Positions 17,401 to 26,250 of a stretch of 64,000 bases of DNA are shown here, piece after piece. Below the pieces are notes generated by a model that was not told the origin of the DNA, made no database searches, and saw only the letters and a list, made by a program, of their open reading frames with translations. A program made the translations under genes and the position numbers. Source of the stretch: Bryobacterales bacterium (GTDB lineage Bacteria; Acidobacteriota; Terriglobia; Bryobacterales; Bryobacteraceae). Position 1 is the first letter of the stretch, and each line of letters starts with the position of its first letter. Location: positions 28,157 to 92,156 of the forward strand of contig JAEUQE010000008.1 in NCBI GenBank assembly GCA_016789785.1. The letters run 5' to 3'.

Positions 17401-20400
17401 ATGATGAAACCAACCGTTCGCGCAATTCAGATTGCTATTTTTGGCGTAGCGGTACACTCCTCACTTATCTACGCAAATTCCACCAACCAGCCCCCGGCAC
17501 AGACCGGAGCACCCGGGAATACTCTTTGTAACCAGTGCCACTTCGGCACTCCAAACACAAGGCGGGGCAGAGTGGAAGTGCAGTTTTCCACGTTGCTGAA
17601 CTACAAGCCGGGTTCCAAGCAGACGATCACGGTCCGCGTCTACCCGCGCAGTGATGGCGGAGGCCAGCGCGGCTTCCAGATCACCGCGCGTCTTGCCAGC
17701 AACGAATCGCTACAGGCGGGCACGTTCGGAATCACCGACATTTCGAACACCGTGTTGCAGACACAGGACGGCATTCAGTATGTGAATCACTCGAAGGCCG
17801 TTGGCGCGAACAGTTACGCCGGCACAACCGCGTTCACCATGGAATGGACGCCGCCCGCGGCCAACTCCGGCGACATCAAGTTCTATGCAGTTGCCGTGGA
17901 CGGCCCCGGTGATTCGATCGCCAATGCGCTGGATGCAGTGTACACGGCGAGTTACACGCTACGGCCAGATTCGCGGGAATTGCCCGATGGATTCCGATGG
18001 ACCACGTTGAACGTGGGCACCACGACCACGCCGGCAGGCATCAGCAACGATGGACGCATTACGGGGACGATTCAGCAGAGCAGCGCCACGGTCGGCTTTG
18101 TGCGCTCCGCGGCGGGTGAGGTGACCACGTTCTCTGTCCCCGGCGCGACGGCAACTTATCCAACGGCGGTCAACAGCGCGGGCACGGTGGTCGGCTACTA
18201 CATCAACGGCAACAGCCGGGCACAAGGTTTCGTCCGGACCGCAGCCGGCGTGATCAGTACTCGCAACGTTCCGAACGCGCTCTCGACGGAGTTGCGGGGC
18301 ATCAATGACCAGGGCCGCATTTCGGGCACCTACTCTGACACCAACCTCTTCGCACGCGGTTTCATCTTCGAGTTGAATGGTGACGTCACGCAAGTGACTG
18401 CGTCGGAGGGCTCTACGCGGGTGGATGGGATCAATAGTGCCGGCACGGTCGCCGGAACATTTTTCCAGCAGGGTGTTTTGAGACAAAGCGACGGCTACTT
18501 CTTCAACGCGCTGGAGTGTGGCAGCAGTTCGTCGGCATACGCGCGCGGCGCGCTGAATGATTTCGGCGACTATCTCGGCCAGTGCATCGATCCCACGGCA
18601 ACCTTCCTGGTGCCGCCGCCGACGTTCCTGCGCGCGTCGAATGGCCGCCTGGCAAGGCTGGCACGAAGCATCGCGGACGCGCCATCGTTCACCGGCATCA
18701 ACAATACGGGGCAGATTGTGGGCCGCGGTAACGAAGGGCTGTTGCTTGTCCCGTGTGCACTGACTCTGACATCGAATTCGATCACGATCGATTCTGCGGG
18801 CGGATCCGGCCGTGTGCCTTACACCGGGCCGGCGGATTGTATCCCCGCCTTCACGACAGATTCTTCGTGGATCGCGGTGCAGGGCGATGGCAGCTTCAGC
18901 GTGCAGGCCAGTAACAACGCAGTGACGCGAACAGGCACCATCCAGCTTGGCTCGCAGGTGTTCACCATCACGCAGAGCGCAGTGGCCTGTGGCTATACGT
19001 TCTCCGGAGGCATCAACAATCCGCCCGCTGCCGGCATTGCTTCCTCGGTGAGTGTGATTGCGCCAACCGGCTGCGTGTGGAACGCCTTCAGCAACGTGTC
19101 GTGGATCCGGATCACGTCCACTTCGCCGAATCCGGGAGTTGGCAGCGGGATCATCAACTACACCGTTGACACCAATGTCACTGGATTCTCGCGCGTCGGT
19201 GCGATCTTCGTCGGCGGCCAGCAGTTTCTGATCACACAGGTGGGCGGATCCGGCTGTGCGTATCAGGTTCAGTCGGGAACGACCAGCTTTTCCATCGACG
19301 GTGGGGCTGGCGCGGTGAACGTCACAACCACACTCAATTGTACGTGGACTGTGTTTACCAACGAGACCTGGATTCAGGTGAGTTCGGGTTTCTCGACGTC
19401 AGGCAGTGCGACGGTGAATTTCGTAGTCTCCGCCAACACGAGCGGGGCAGCGCGAACGGGCTTCATTCGCGTGGCGGGCCAGGACATCACCATCTCGCAG
19501 GCGGGCCCTGGCAGTTCGGCCGCGTTGCGCTTCGTGCCGATCACTCCGTGCCGCCTAGTGGACAGCCGCGACGCGAATCGCAGCGGATCCTTCGGACCAC
19601 CATCGCTGGCAGCGGGAACCAGCCGTGACATCCCCGTGCCTCAGGGCGCATGCGGCATTCCGTTCTCCGCGCGTGCCTACTCCGTCAACATGACGGTGGT
19701 GCCCGCGGGCTTCCTCGGGTTCCTCAGTTTGTATCCAACTGGTCAAACCAGGCCCGTCGTCTCCACGTTGAACTCATGGAATGGCCGCGTGGTGGCGAAC
19801 GCCGCGATTGTGCCGGCGGGCACTTCCGGCGCGATCACCGTGTTTGCGTCCGACAACACGCATATCGTGCTCGATGTGAATGGCTACTTCGTACCTGCAT
19901 CGGAACCACAAGGGTTGATGTTCTACCCGGTGACCCCGTGCCGCATTTCGGATACGCGGGCTGGCGGTGGCAAGCTCGGCGAATATGGGCCGCCGCAGAT
20001 CGCCGCGGGTGGCACGCGCACGATGAACGTGCCTGCTTCGGGCTGCGGGATTCCGGGCAACGCGCAAGCATACGCACTGAACGTGACCGCGGTGCCACCC
20101 GGACTGCTTAGCTACATCACCGTGTGGCCTGGTGGACAAACTCAACCGCTGGCTTCCACGCTGAATGCGTTCGACGGGCAAGTGGTGGCGAACGCCGCGA
20201 TTGTGCCTGCCGGGCTGAATGGGACGGTGAGTTTCTTCGCTTCGGAAGCAACGGATCTCGTGGTCGACGTCACGGGCTACTTCGCGCCGCCGGGAGCCGG
20301 GGCAAGTCCGCTGAACTTCTTCACGGTCACTCCGTGCCGCGCGGTGGACACTCGGGGCGACGGTGGGAAGTCAGGCCAGTTCGGACCGCCGCAAATGGCC

Positions 20401-20688
20401 GCGGGCTCCGCTCGATCCTTCGGTCTGCTGGAGTCGGGCTGTGGCGTGCCTGCCGCCGCCCGCGCGTACTCGCTGAACATGACGGTTGTCCCGCCGGGAC
20501 CGCTGAGCTTCCTCACAACCTGGCCAACCGGTCTGGCTCAGCCGCTCGTGTCGACGCTGAACTCATTCAACGGACAGGTAGTGGCGAACGCTGCTCTCGT
20601 TCCCGCGGGATCGGCAGGAGCGATCAACGTGTTCGTGTCGAATGCCTCCGACGTGATTATCGACATCAACGGATTCTTCGCTCCGTAA
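17401..20688 (+). CDS. giant secreted protein: CXXCH, HAF repeats, BACON domains and three C-terminal repeat domains
   Basis: 1095 residues with a signal peptide (to about residue 26). Residues 40-195 form a Reeler-like or 'choice-of-anchor V'-like beta domain opening with CNQCH (Cys43, Cys46, His47), a c-type heme-binding pattern. Residues ~195-450 are HAF-type extracellular repeats (GINDQGRISGTY, INSAGTVAGTF). Residues ~455-700 hold three BACON-like Ig domains (CxWxxxSNVSWI, GxxFxITQ). Three ~125-residue domains follow, each starting FxPITPCRxxDxR and ending VDxNGYF, with a cysteine pair that could form a disulfide. Similar terminal domains occur in actinobacterial secreted proteins. Role unknown; an adhesin or surface matrix protein is plausible. 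The SD-like GGGGGA before the ATG lies in a small hairpin. Confidence 0.85.
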   Translation: MMKPTVRAIQIAIFGVAVHSSLIYANSTNQPPAQTGAPGNTLCNQCHFGTPNTRRGRVEVQFSTLLNYKPGSKQTITVRVYPRSDGGGQRGFQITARLASNESLQAGTFGITDISNTVLQTQDGIQYVNHSKAVGANSYAGTTAFTMEWTPPAANSGDIKFYAVAVDGPGDSIANALDAVYTASYTLRPDSRELPDGFRWTTLNVGTTTTPAGISNDGRITGTIQQSSATVGFVRSAAGEVTTFSVPGATATYPTAVNSAGTVVGYYINGNSRAQGFVRTAAGVISTRNVPNALSTELRGINDQGRISGTYSDTNLFARGFIFELNGDVTQVTASEGSTRVDGINSAGTVAGTFFQQGVLRQSDGYFFNALECGSSSSAYARGALNDFGDYLGQCIDPTATFLVPPPTFLRASNGRLARLARSIADAPSFTGINNTGQIVGRGNEGLLLVPCALTLTSNSITIDSAGGSGRVPYTGPADCIPAFTTDSSWIAVQGDGSFSVQASNNAVTRTGTIQLGSQVFTITQSAVACGYTFSGGINNPPAAGIASSVSVIAPTGCVWNAFSNVSWIRITSTSPNPGVGSGIINYTVDTNVTGFSRVGAIFVGGQQFLITQVGGSGCAYQVQSGTTSFSIDGGAGAVNVTTTLNCTWTVFTNETWIQVSSGFSTSGSATVNFVVSANTSGAARTGFIRVAGQDITISQAGPGSSAALRFVPITPCRLVDSRDANRSGSFGPPSLAAGTSRDIPVPQGACGIPFSARAYSVNMTVVPAGFLGFLSLYPTGQTRPVVSTLNSWNGRVVANAAIVPAGTSGAITVFASDNTHIVLDVNGYFVPASEPQGLMFYPVTPCRISDTRAGGGKLGEYGPPQIAAGGTRTMNVPASGCGIPGNAQAYALNVTAVPPGLLSYITVWPGGQTQPLASTLNAFDGQVVANAAIVPAGLNGTVSFFASEATDLVVDVTGYFAPPGAGASPLNFFTVTPCRAVDTRGDGGKSGQFGPPQMAAGSARSFGLLESGCGVPAAARAYSLNMTVVPPGPLSFLTTWPTGLAQPLVSTLNSFNGQVVANAALVPAGSAGAINVFVSNASDVIIDINGFFAP

Positions 20689-20719
20689 CGCGAGACTGCT
20701 AAGATTGCTGCTTGCTTGG

Positions 20720-20743
20720 GCGCGCCACTCCATGGTGGCGCGC
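20720..20743 (+). promoter_or_regulatory. 9-bp perfect hairpin just upstream of the second paralogue
   Basis: GCGCGCCAC, a 6-base loop and GTGGCGCGC form a very stable stem between the two tandem paralogues. It ends 5 bases before the AGGGAGGT ribosome binding site and 14 bases before the GTG start. There is no T-run, so it is more likely an mRNA processing, stability or translation-control hairpin, or a partial terminator separating the genes. Confidence 0.6.
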
Positions 20744-20757
20744 TCAAGGGAGGTATT

Positions 20758-23700
20758 GTGCCCTACTTCATTCTTGTTACTCTACTGATCCTGAGTGTGG
20801 CCCGGCTGGATGCGCATGGCCGGGGAGAGTTGCTTCCTTTGGGAATGACCGGCGCTCCCGGCGAAGCGTCGTGCACACAGTGTCACAACAGCACCATCGA
20901 CTCACGTTCCGGAAGAGCGGAGTTGCTGTTCCAGACTCTCCAGCGCTACTCACCTGGCGTGAAACAGCGAGTCACCTTGCGGATGCTCTCGGGAGGGCTT
21001 CCCAACAACGGATTTCAACTGAGTGCCCGGTTTGCCGACAATTCGCAGGCAGGCACGTTCAGTCTTCCTTTGACGAATACCGTGATTCAGCGGACAGCCA
21101 ACGGTATCGACTATCTGGCGCACTTCACCTCGGGGATCGGCGCTATCGCGTCTTTCGCGTTTGACTGGACGCCGCCGGTGAATGCGACAGGCGAGATCCG
21201 CTTCTATGTGCAAGCAGTGAGCGGCAATGGGGATGGCACGGCAAGTAGCCTTGACAACACCTACTCCACCACCGTGGCGCTGACTCCCGAGACGCTTCCG
21301 GAACCTGCCGGGTTCCGCATCACCAACCGTTTTCAGGCTTTCCAATCGTCGACGACCGCCTACGGCGTGAGCAACGACGGCCGTCTTGCGGGCACCTATG
21401 GCATCTCACCCGTGCGGCCTTTCCTGCGAACGGTGGATGGTGCGATCTCGACCTTCGATGTTCCCGGCGCACTGAACGCGTGGGCCTACGCCGTGAACTC
21501 GTCAGGCAACGCCGTTGGTGTATTCGACACTGCATCGAGTTCACGAAAGCGGGCGTTTCGCCGCGCGGTCACCGGGGAAGTGACCACGTTCGATGTCCCC
21601 GGCGCGCTCGAAACGGTGCTCACTGATATTAACGACGCGGGTCGCATGGCGGGCTACTTCCTGGATTCGAGCAATGTGCTGCAAGGCATCCTGGTTGAGC
21701 CCGACGGATCATTTCAGATCACGGAAGCGCCCGTGAACCGGTTGCTGGCCGTGAGCGCAGCGGGCAACACGGTCGGACTTACAGATACCAATTTCTTCCT
21801 TGCCGCGACGCCTGCGGCCCGCGCGTTGCTGTTCGTGAGTTGCGATGCGGGAGAGAAGGCTGGCATCAACGATCGCGGCGAGGTGGTCACGCCGTGCCGC
21901 TACGCGCATCCCAATGGCCGCACGATCAATCTCGCAAGTCTCTTTGGATCGTCGTTCTTCAGCATCAACAATACGGGCGTGATCGCGGGCTCGAACCTCG
22001 GGCAGGGAGTGACGCTGGAATCGTGCCCCGCGGCCACGCTTACCACCACGTCCGCAACGGTTCCGTCGGACGGCTTCACGGGAACCATCGGTGTTTCCGG
22101 GATCGCCGATTGCCGTTACGTTTTTGAATCGGAAGCGGCGTGGGTGCAGGTGGACGGATCAGGCAGATATACGGTCGCGGTGAATCCGACCGGCCTTCCG
22201 CGCACTGCCGTGATTCGCGCCGCCGGCCAGGTGTTTACCATCAACCAATCGGCAACGGCATGCAGCTATAGCTTCACAGGCGGAGTGCCGACGGTAGGCT
22301 GGCCCGGTGGAACATTTTCGCTGAATATTGTTGCCCCTGAGGGTTGTGCTTGGACCGCCTCGGTGAACGTGCCTTGGATCACCATCACAAGTGCCTTGAC
22401 CGGTTCCGGCAACAGTGCGCTCAACTACACGATTCAAGCGAATCCCAATACAACGGTGCGAACCGCGATCATCACCGTTGCCGACCGCCAGTTCATCATC
22501 AATCAGGCGGGGGGCCCGGGCTGCACTTACACGCTGAGCAGCACAGCGTTCAACTACATGATTGAAGGCGGCTCCGGAACCGTCACGGTGACGACGCAGC
22601 CGGGTTGCCCGTGGACCGCGGCGACCAACGCATCCTGGATCACTTTCCCCTTGGCGACGTCGGGCGCCGGCAGCGGACCGCTCGCCTTCCGTGTGGAGCC
22701 GAACACCGGTCCGATTCGCAGCGGTAACATCGCACTTGCAGGCCTGAATGTGTTGATTCAGCAGCAAGGCGCCGTGTCCGCCGAGGCATTGCGATTCGTT
22801 CCCGTCACTCCGTGCCGCGCGGTGGATACGCGTGCCGAAGGAGGCAAGAGTGGCGGCTTCGGTCCTCCGCGCATGGCCGGTCAGACTGCGCGTGAGTTTG
22901 TGTTGCCGCAAAGCGGCTGCGGGATTCCGACGACGGTGCGGGCCTACTCGGTGAACATCACCGTGGTGCCACCGGCTTACCTCGGCTTCGTCACCGTTTG
23001 GCCGACCGGCACGCAGCAGCCGTTCGTTTCGACATTGAATTCGTGGAACGGGCGTGTGGTGGCGAACGCGGCAATTGTTCCCGCGGGGGCCGCTGGCGCC
23101 ATCAGTCTCTATGTATCAAACGATACCGATGTCATCATCGACGTGAACGGCTACTTCGTGCCCGCGACGCAGAACGAAACACTCGCGTTCTATCCCGTGA
23201 CACCCTGCCGTATCTCCGATACACGATCGAGCGGCGGCAAGACCGGCAGCTACGGTCCGCCGGCGATCACAGGCCAGACGTCGCGCACCTACAACGTGCC
23301 TGCAAGTGGTTGTGGCATCCCCTCCACGGCACGCGCGTTCTCATTGAACGTGACGGCCGTGCCCCCAGCCTATCTTGGGTTCGTGACATTGTGGCCAGGC
23401 GGCCAGGCGCAGCCATTGGCATCGACGCTGAATTCATGGGATGGCACCGTGGTTCCGAACGCGGCGATTGTGCCCGCGGGCGCCAATGGCGATATCAGCG
23501 TGTATGCGTCGAACAACACGGATCTGGTGATTGATATCAACGGCTATTTCGCGCCGCCTGGGCTTCCCGGTGCGCTCAGCTTCTACACGGTGAATCCGTG
23601 CCGGGTGGCGGATACGCGTTTCGAAAGCGGCAAGACCGGCCCGTTTGGTCCTCCGGTGATTGCCAGCAACACCACACGCACAGTGCCGATGACCGATGCA

Positions 23701-23952
23701 GGTTGCAATCTGCCATCCACGGCGAGGGCGTATTCGGTGAACATGACCTCGGTGCCGCCTGGCTATCTCGGCTATGTGACCACGTGGCCGGCGGGCCAGC
23801 CGATTCCGCTGGCGAGCACGCTGAATTCGTGGAATGGCCAGGTGGTGGCGAACGCCGCGCTGGTACCAGCGGGAACGAATGGCACCATCAACGTGTTCGC
23901 TTCCAACGTCACCGACATCATCATTGATGTGAACGGCTACTTCGCGCCTTAG
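20758..23952 (+). CDS. paralogous giant secreted CXXCH/HAF/BACON protein
   Basis: 1064 residues from the GTG at 20758, selected because AGGGAGGT lies 6 bases upstream and the N-terminus MPYFILVTLLILSV is then a clean signal peptide. It has the same domain order as the preceding gene: CTQCH (Cys39, Cys42, His43) in a beta domain, HAF repeats (~180-430), three BACON-like domains (~440-675) and three terminal TPCR...VDxNGYF domains. The two genes are clearly a tandem duplication, separated by 69 bases. Its stop overlaps the stop of the convergent vapC gene. Six near-identical terminal-domain coding segments across the pair invite recombination. Confidence 0.85.
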   Translation: MPYFILVTLLILSVARLDAHGRGELLPLGMTGAPGEASCTQCHNSTIDSRSGRAELLFQTLQRYSPGVKQRVTLRMLSGGLPNNGFQLSARFADNSQAGTFSLPLTNTVIQRTANGIDYLAHFTSGIGAIASFAFDWTPPVNATGEIRFYVQAVSGNGDGTASSLDNTYSTTVALTPETLPEPAGFRITNRFQAFQSSTTAYGVSNDGRLAGTYGISPVRPFLRTVDGAISTFDVPGALNAWAYAVNSSGNAVGVFDTASSSRKRAFRRAVTGEVTTFDVPGALETVLTDINDAGRMAGYFLDSSNVLQGILVEPDGSFQITEAPVNRLLAVSAAGNTVGLTDTNFFLAATPAARALLFVSCDAGEKAGINDRGEVVTPCRYAHPNGRTINLASLFGSSFFSINNTGVIAGSNLGQGVTLESCPAATLTTTSATVPSDGFTGTIGVSGIADCRYVFESEAAWVQVDGSGRYTVAVNPTGLPRTAVIRAAGQVFTINQSATACSYSFTGGVPTVGWPGGTFSLNIVAPEGCAWTASVNVPWITITSALTGSGNSALNYTIQANPNTTVRTAIITVADRQFIINQAGGPGCTYTLSSTAFNYMIEGGSGTVTVTTQPGCPWTAATNASWITFPLATSGAGSGPLAFRVEPNTGPIRSGNIALAGLNVLIQQQGAVSAEALRFVPVTPCRAVDTRAEGGKSGGFGPPRMAGQTAREFVLPQSGCGIPTTVRAYSVNITVVPPAYLGFVTVWPTGTQQPFVSTLNSWNGRVVANAAIVPAGAAGAISLYVSNDTDVIIDVNGYFVPATQNETLAFYPVTPCRISDTRSSGGKTGSYGPPAITGQTSRTYNVPASGCGIPSTARAFSLNVTAVPPAYLGFVTLWPGGQAQPLASTLNSWDGTVVPNAAIVPAGANGDISVYASNNTDLVIDINGYFAPPGLPGALSFYTVNPCRVADTRFESGKTGPFGPPVIASNTTRTVPMTDAGCNLPSTARAYSVNMTSVPPGYLGYVTTWPAGQPIPLASTLNSWNGQVVANAALVPAGTNGTINVFASNVTDIIIDVNGYFAP

Positions 23953-24389
23953 TCTGATCTGACCGTGCCGAGCCACATTACCGGGAGGCTGGGACCGGCC
24001 GCCCGTACGAGACGGAGGTCGGCGGTTACCATTTGGCTTTTCGACAAGGAAGCCAACGTAAGGTAGCTACTATCGTAGGCGCTTATGTCCAGGGCGAAGG
24101 CGAGTTTGAGCGCGTCCACCATGAACGGCTTCACTGGCTGTGTGCGCATGCTGACGCGGGCTAACCATTCAGCGGCATCGACGGCCGATCTCTCTGATAT
24201 ACGTCCCGCCTTAGCCGCTTTCCGCAGAATACTTGCGATCTCGGACCAGAACAGGTCAGGGACGAGAAACCGCACCTCACCAGCGGAATGGGCCGCAAGC
24301 AGGAGGGCGGCTTCCTTCGAAAGGGGCTCTCCGTTGGCAGGCAAAACCCACTTTGCCGCAACGCTCGCGTCGAGAACGTAGCGAATCAC
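23949..24389 (-). CDS. vapC: PIN-domain toxin VapC
   Basis: 146 residues. The four acidic residues of the PIN-domain RNase active site are visible: Asp7 (VLDASVAAKW), Glu50 (FWSEIAS), Asp106 (AYDSSYL) and Asp124 (TADLRL). It should be a Mg2+-dependent endoribonuclease acting on tRNA or rRNA in the cytosol. It overlaps the upstream antitoxin gene by 4 bases (ATGA), as usual for VapBC. Its stop codon overlaps that of the large secreted protein gene on the other strand. Confidence 0.92.
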   Translation of the reverse strand: MIRYVLDASVAAKWVLPANGEPLSKEAALLLAAHSAGEVRFLVPDLFWSEIASILRKAAKAGRISERSAVDAAEWLARVSMRTQPVKPFMVDALKLAFALDISAYDSSYLTLASLSKSQMVTADLRLVRAAGPSLPVMWLGTVRSD

Positions 24390-24637
24390 CTGCGGCGATC
24401 CTCGGCCAACATTTCCTCAGCCGATGGAAAAGGTCCCGCTTTCGGAGACGGTCGAGCACGCAGCTTGAACGCTTGTTCAAGGAGTTGGCGTCTCCGAGCG
24501 AGTTCTCGCCGCGAAGGGACGCCATCCTCGAGCAAGGCGAGTACTTCGGCCGAGATGGACGTACGATTATCCTGAGCCCGCTTCCGGAGTGCTGCATAGA
24601 TCTCCGCGGGCACCTTTTCAACGTAGAGAGTTGGCAT
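24386..24637 (-). CDS. vapB: VapB/FitA-like ribbon-helix-helix antitoxin
   Basis: 83 residues. The N-terminal strand TLYVEKVPAEIYAALRKRA followed by SISAEVLALLED is the ribbon-helix-helix DNA-binding fold of FitA/VapB-type antitoxins. The C-terminal ~35 residues (ending SAEEMLAEDRR) would wrap the toxin. It presumably represses its own operon; three CTAG tetramers at about one helical turn lie immediately upstream. Confidence 0.88.
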   Translation of the reverse strand: MPTLYVEKVPAEIYAALRKRAQDNRTSISAEVLALLEDGVPSRRELARRRQLLEQAFKLRARPSPKAGPFPSAEEMLAEDRRR

Positions 24638-24645
24638 AGAACTTT

Positions 24646-24670
24646 CTAGGGGAAGTCTAGCACTCTCTAG
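24646..24670 (-). promoter_or_regulatory. three helically phased CTAG boxes upstream of vapB (candidate operator)
   Basis: CTAG occurs at 24646, 24657 and 24667, that is, every 10-11 bases, directly upstream of the antitoxin start and running into the last codons of the epimerase gene. Ribbon-helix-helix repressors bind arrays of short palindromes in this spacing, so this is a reasonable autoregulatory site. Confidence 0.45.
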
Positions 24671-25713
24671 AGACCGAGAATGCGCCGGTTGCGCGTCTCA
24701 TCCGTGGAAGCGCCCGCGAAATCGTCGAACGCCTTCTTCGGCACATCAATGAGATGCTGCGCGATGAATGGTGCGCCTTCGGTCGCGCCTTGCACGCTGT
24801 CCTTGTAGCAGCACTCCCACTCGAGCACCGCCCACGAACTGTAGCCAACGGCGGTGAGCCGCGTGAACACCTGCTTGAAATCCACCTGGCCATCGCCCAG
24901 CGAACGGAAGCGGCCCGGGCGTTCGGTCCAGCCAAGATAGCCGCCATACACGCCTGCGCGCTCCGATGGCCGGTACTCCGCATCCTTCACGTGGAAGGCC
25001 TTGATGTACTTGCCATACGTATCGATGAAGCGCACGTAGTCCAGGCACTGCAGAATGAAGTGCGAAGGATCGTAGTTGATCGCGACACGGCTGTGACCGC
25101 CCGTGGCTTCCAGGAAGCGTTCGAAAGTCGCGCCGTCGTAGAGATCCTCGCCGGGATGCAACTCGTAGGCGATGTCCACGCCATTCTCATCCGCGAAATC
25201 GAGAATCGGTTTCCAGCGTTTCGCCAGTTCTTTGAATCCTTCTTCCACCAGGCCAGCGGGACGTTGCGGCCACGGATAAATCATTGGCCAGAGGAGCGCG
25301 CCGGAGAAACTCGGGGACACTGGCAGACCCATGTTGCGCGAAGCCTTGATCACAAGCTTCATCTGGGCCGCGGCCCACTCGGACCGCGCTTTCGGATTGC
25401 CACGAACTTCAGGCGCGGCGAACCCATCGAACAACTCGTCGTAGGCGGGATGGCTCGCCACAAGCTGCCCCTGCAGATGCGAGGCAAGCTCCGTGACCTC
25501 AAGGCCGTTCGTCTGACCCTTCAACTCATCGCAATAGGTCTTCGACTCGGCGGCTTTCGCCAGATCCATGATCCGGCCATCCCAAGAGGGCAACTGCACG
25601 GCCTTGTATCCAAGCGATTTCACCCAAGCCGTGATGGACGGCAGAGAATTATAGGGCGCTTCGTCTCCCATGAACTGCGCCAGGAAAATTGCGGGTCCTT
25701 TGATTTGCGACAT
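24667..25713 (-). CDS. sugar phosphate isomerase/epimerase-like TIM-barrel protein
   Basis: 348 residues of the AP-endonuclease-2/xylose-isomerase-like TIM barrel (IolE/Hyi group). Candidate metal and substrate residues are in IAYELHPGEDLYD (Glu-His), YDPSHF (Asp-His), KAFHVKDAEY (His-Asp) and LEWECCYK (Glu). Metal-dependent isomerisation or epimerisation of a ketose or cyclitol is expected; the substrate cannot be assigned. The reading frame starts MSQIKGPAIFLAQF without a signal peptide, so it is cytosolic. It is divergent from ybaK with 42 bases between, and the VapBC operon follows on the same strand. Confidence 0.88.
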   Translation of the reverse strand: MSQIKGPAIFLAQFMGDEAPYNSLPSITAWVKSLGYKAVQLPSWDGRIMDLAKAAESKTYCDELKGQTNGLEVTELASHLQGQLVASHPAYDELFDGFAAPEVRGNPKARSEWAAAQMKLVIKASRNMGLPVSPSFSGALLWPMIYPWPQRPAGLVEEGFKELAKRWKPILDFADENGVDIAYELHPGEDLYDGATFERFLEATGGHSRVAINYDPSHFILQCLDYVRFIDTYGKYIKAFHVKDAEYRPSERAGVYGGYLGWTERPGRFRSLGDGQVDFKQVFTRLTAVGYSSWAVLEWECCYKDSVQGATEGAPFIAQHLIDVPKKAFDDFAGASTDETRNRRILGL

Positions 25714-25755
25714 AGCTCCTTGATCATCCTAGCACCGATGATCTGAAATGAGAGT

Positions 25756-26238
25756 GTGGCCGCCAAGACGAATGCAGTGCGATTGCTGGAGCAACTCGGC
25801 GTGAAGTTCGAGGTGCGCGAATACGAGGTCGATCCGGAGGATCTCGCTGCTGAGACGGTGGCCGCGAAGATCGGCATGCCGCCCGAGCAGGTGTTCAAGA
25901 CGCTGTTGGCTCGCGGCGATCGCAACGGAGTCTGCCTTGCCGTGATTCCGGGCAACGCGATGCTCGATCTGAAGGCTCTTGCGTCGTGTTCCGGCAATCG
26001 CAAAATGGAGACTGTACCGTTGAACGAAGTGTTGCCGCTGACAGGGTATGTCCGGGGAGGCGTCACAGCGCTCGGCGCAAAGAAGAACTATCCGGTGTGG
26101 ATCGATGAGACCGCGATTCTCTGGGATGTGATCTCGATCTCGGCGGGCGTGCGAGGATTGCAGATCCTTCTCGCGCCCGAAGATTATCGCAAAGCCGTGG
26201 ATGGCGAGTACGCCGCGATCGCGAAAGACAAGGCCTGA
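25756..26238 (+). CDS. ybaK: Cys-tRNA(Pro)/Cys-tRNA deacylase YbaK/EbsC family
   Basis: 160 residues from a GTG (an ATG 7 bases upstream is out of frame). It has the YbaK fold: AVRLLEQLGVKFEVREYEVD at the start, GMPPEQVFKTLL, the conserved lysine region ASCSGNRKMETVP, GYVRGGVTALGAKK (the GGxxPxG-like loop) and a C-terminal strand region. The family hydrolyses mischarged Cys-tRNA(Pro), protecting proline codons. The stop is 12 bases from the convergent mmsA stop. Confidence 0.93.
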   Translation: MAAKTNAVRLLEQLGVKFEVREYEVDPEDLAAETVAAKIGMPPEQVFKTLLARGDRNGVCLAVIPGNAMLDLKALASCSGNRKMETVPLNEVLPLTGYVRGGVTALGAKKNYPVWIDETAILWDVISISAGVRGLQILLAPEDYRKAVDGEYAAIAKDKA

Positions 26239-26250
26239 GAGCAGCCCTGA

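Noticed and set aside
19500..20690. Regular DNA repeats that at first looked like an array
   Set aside because: They are ~375-base coding repeats of the terminal protein domains, not CRISPR repeats; no short direct repeats with unique spacers occur anywhere in the window.
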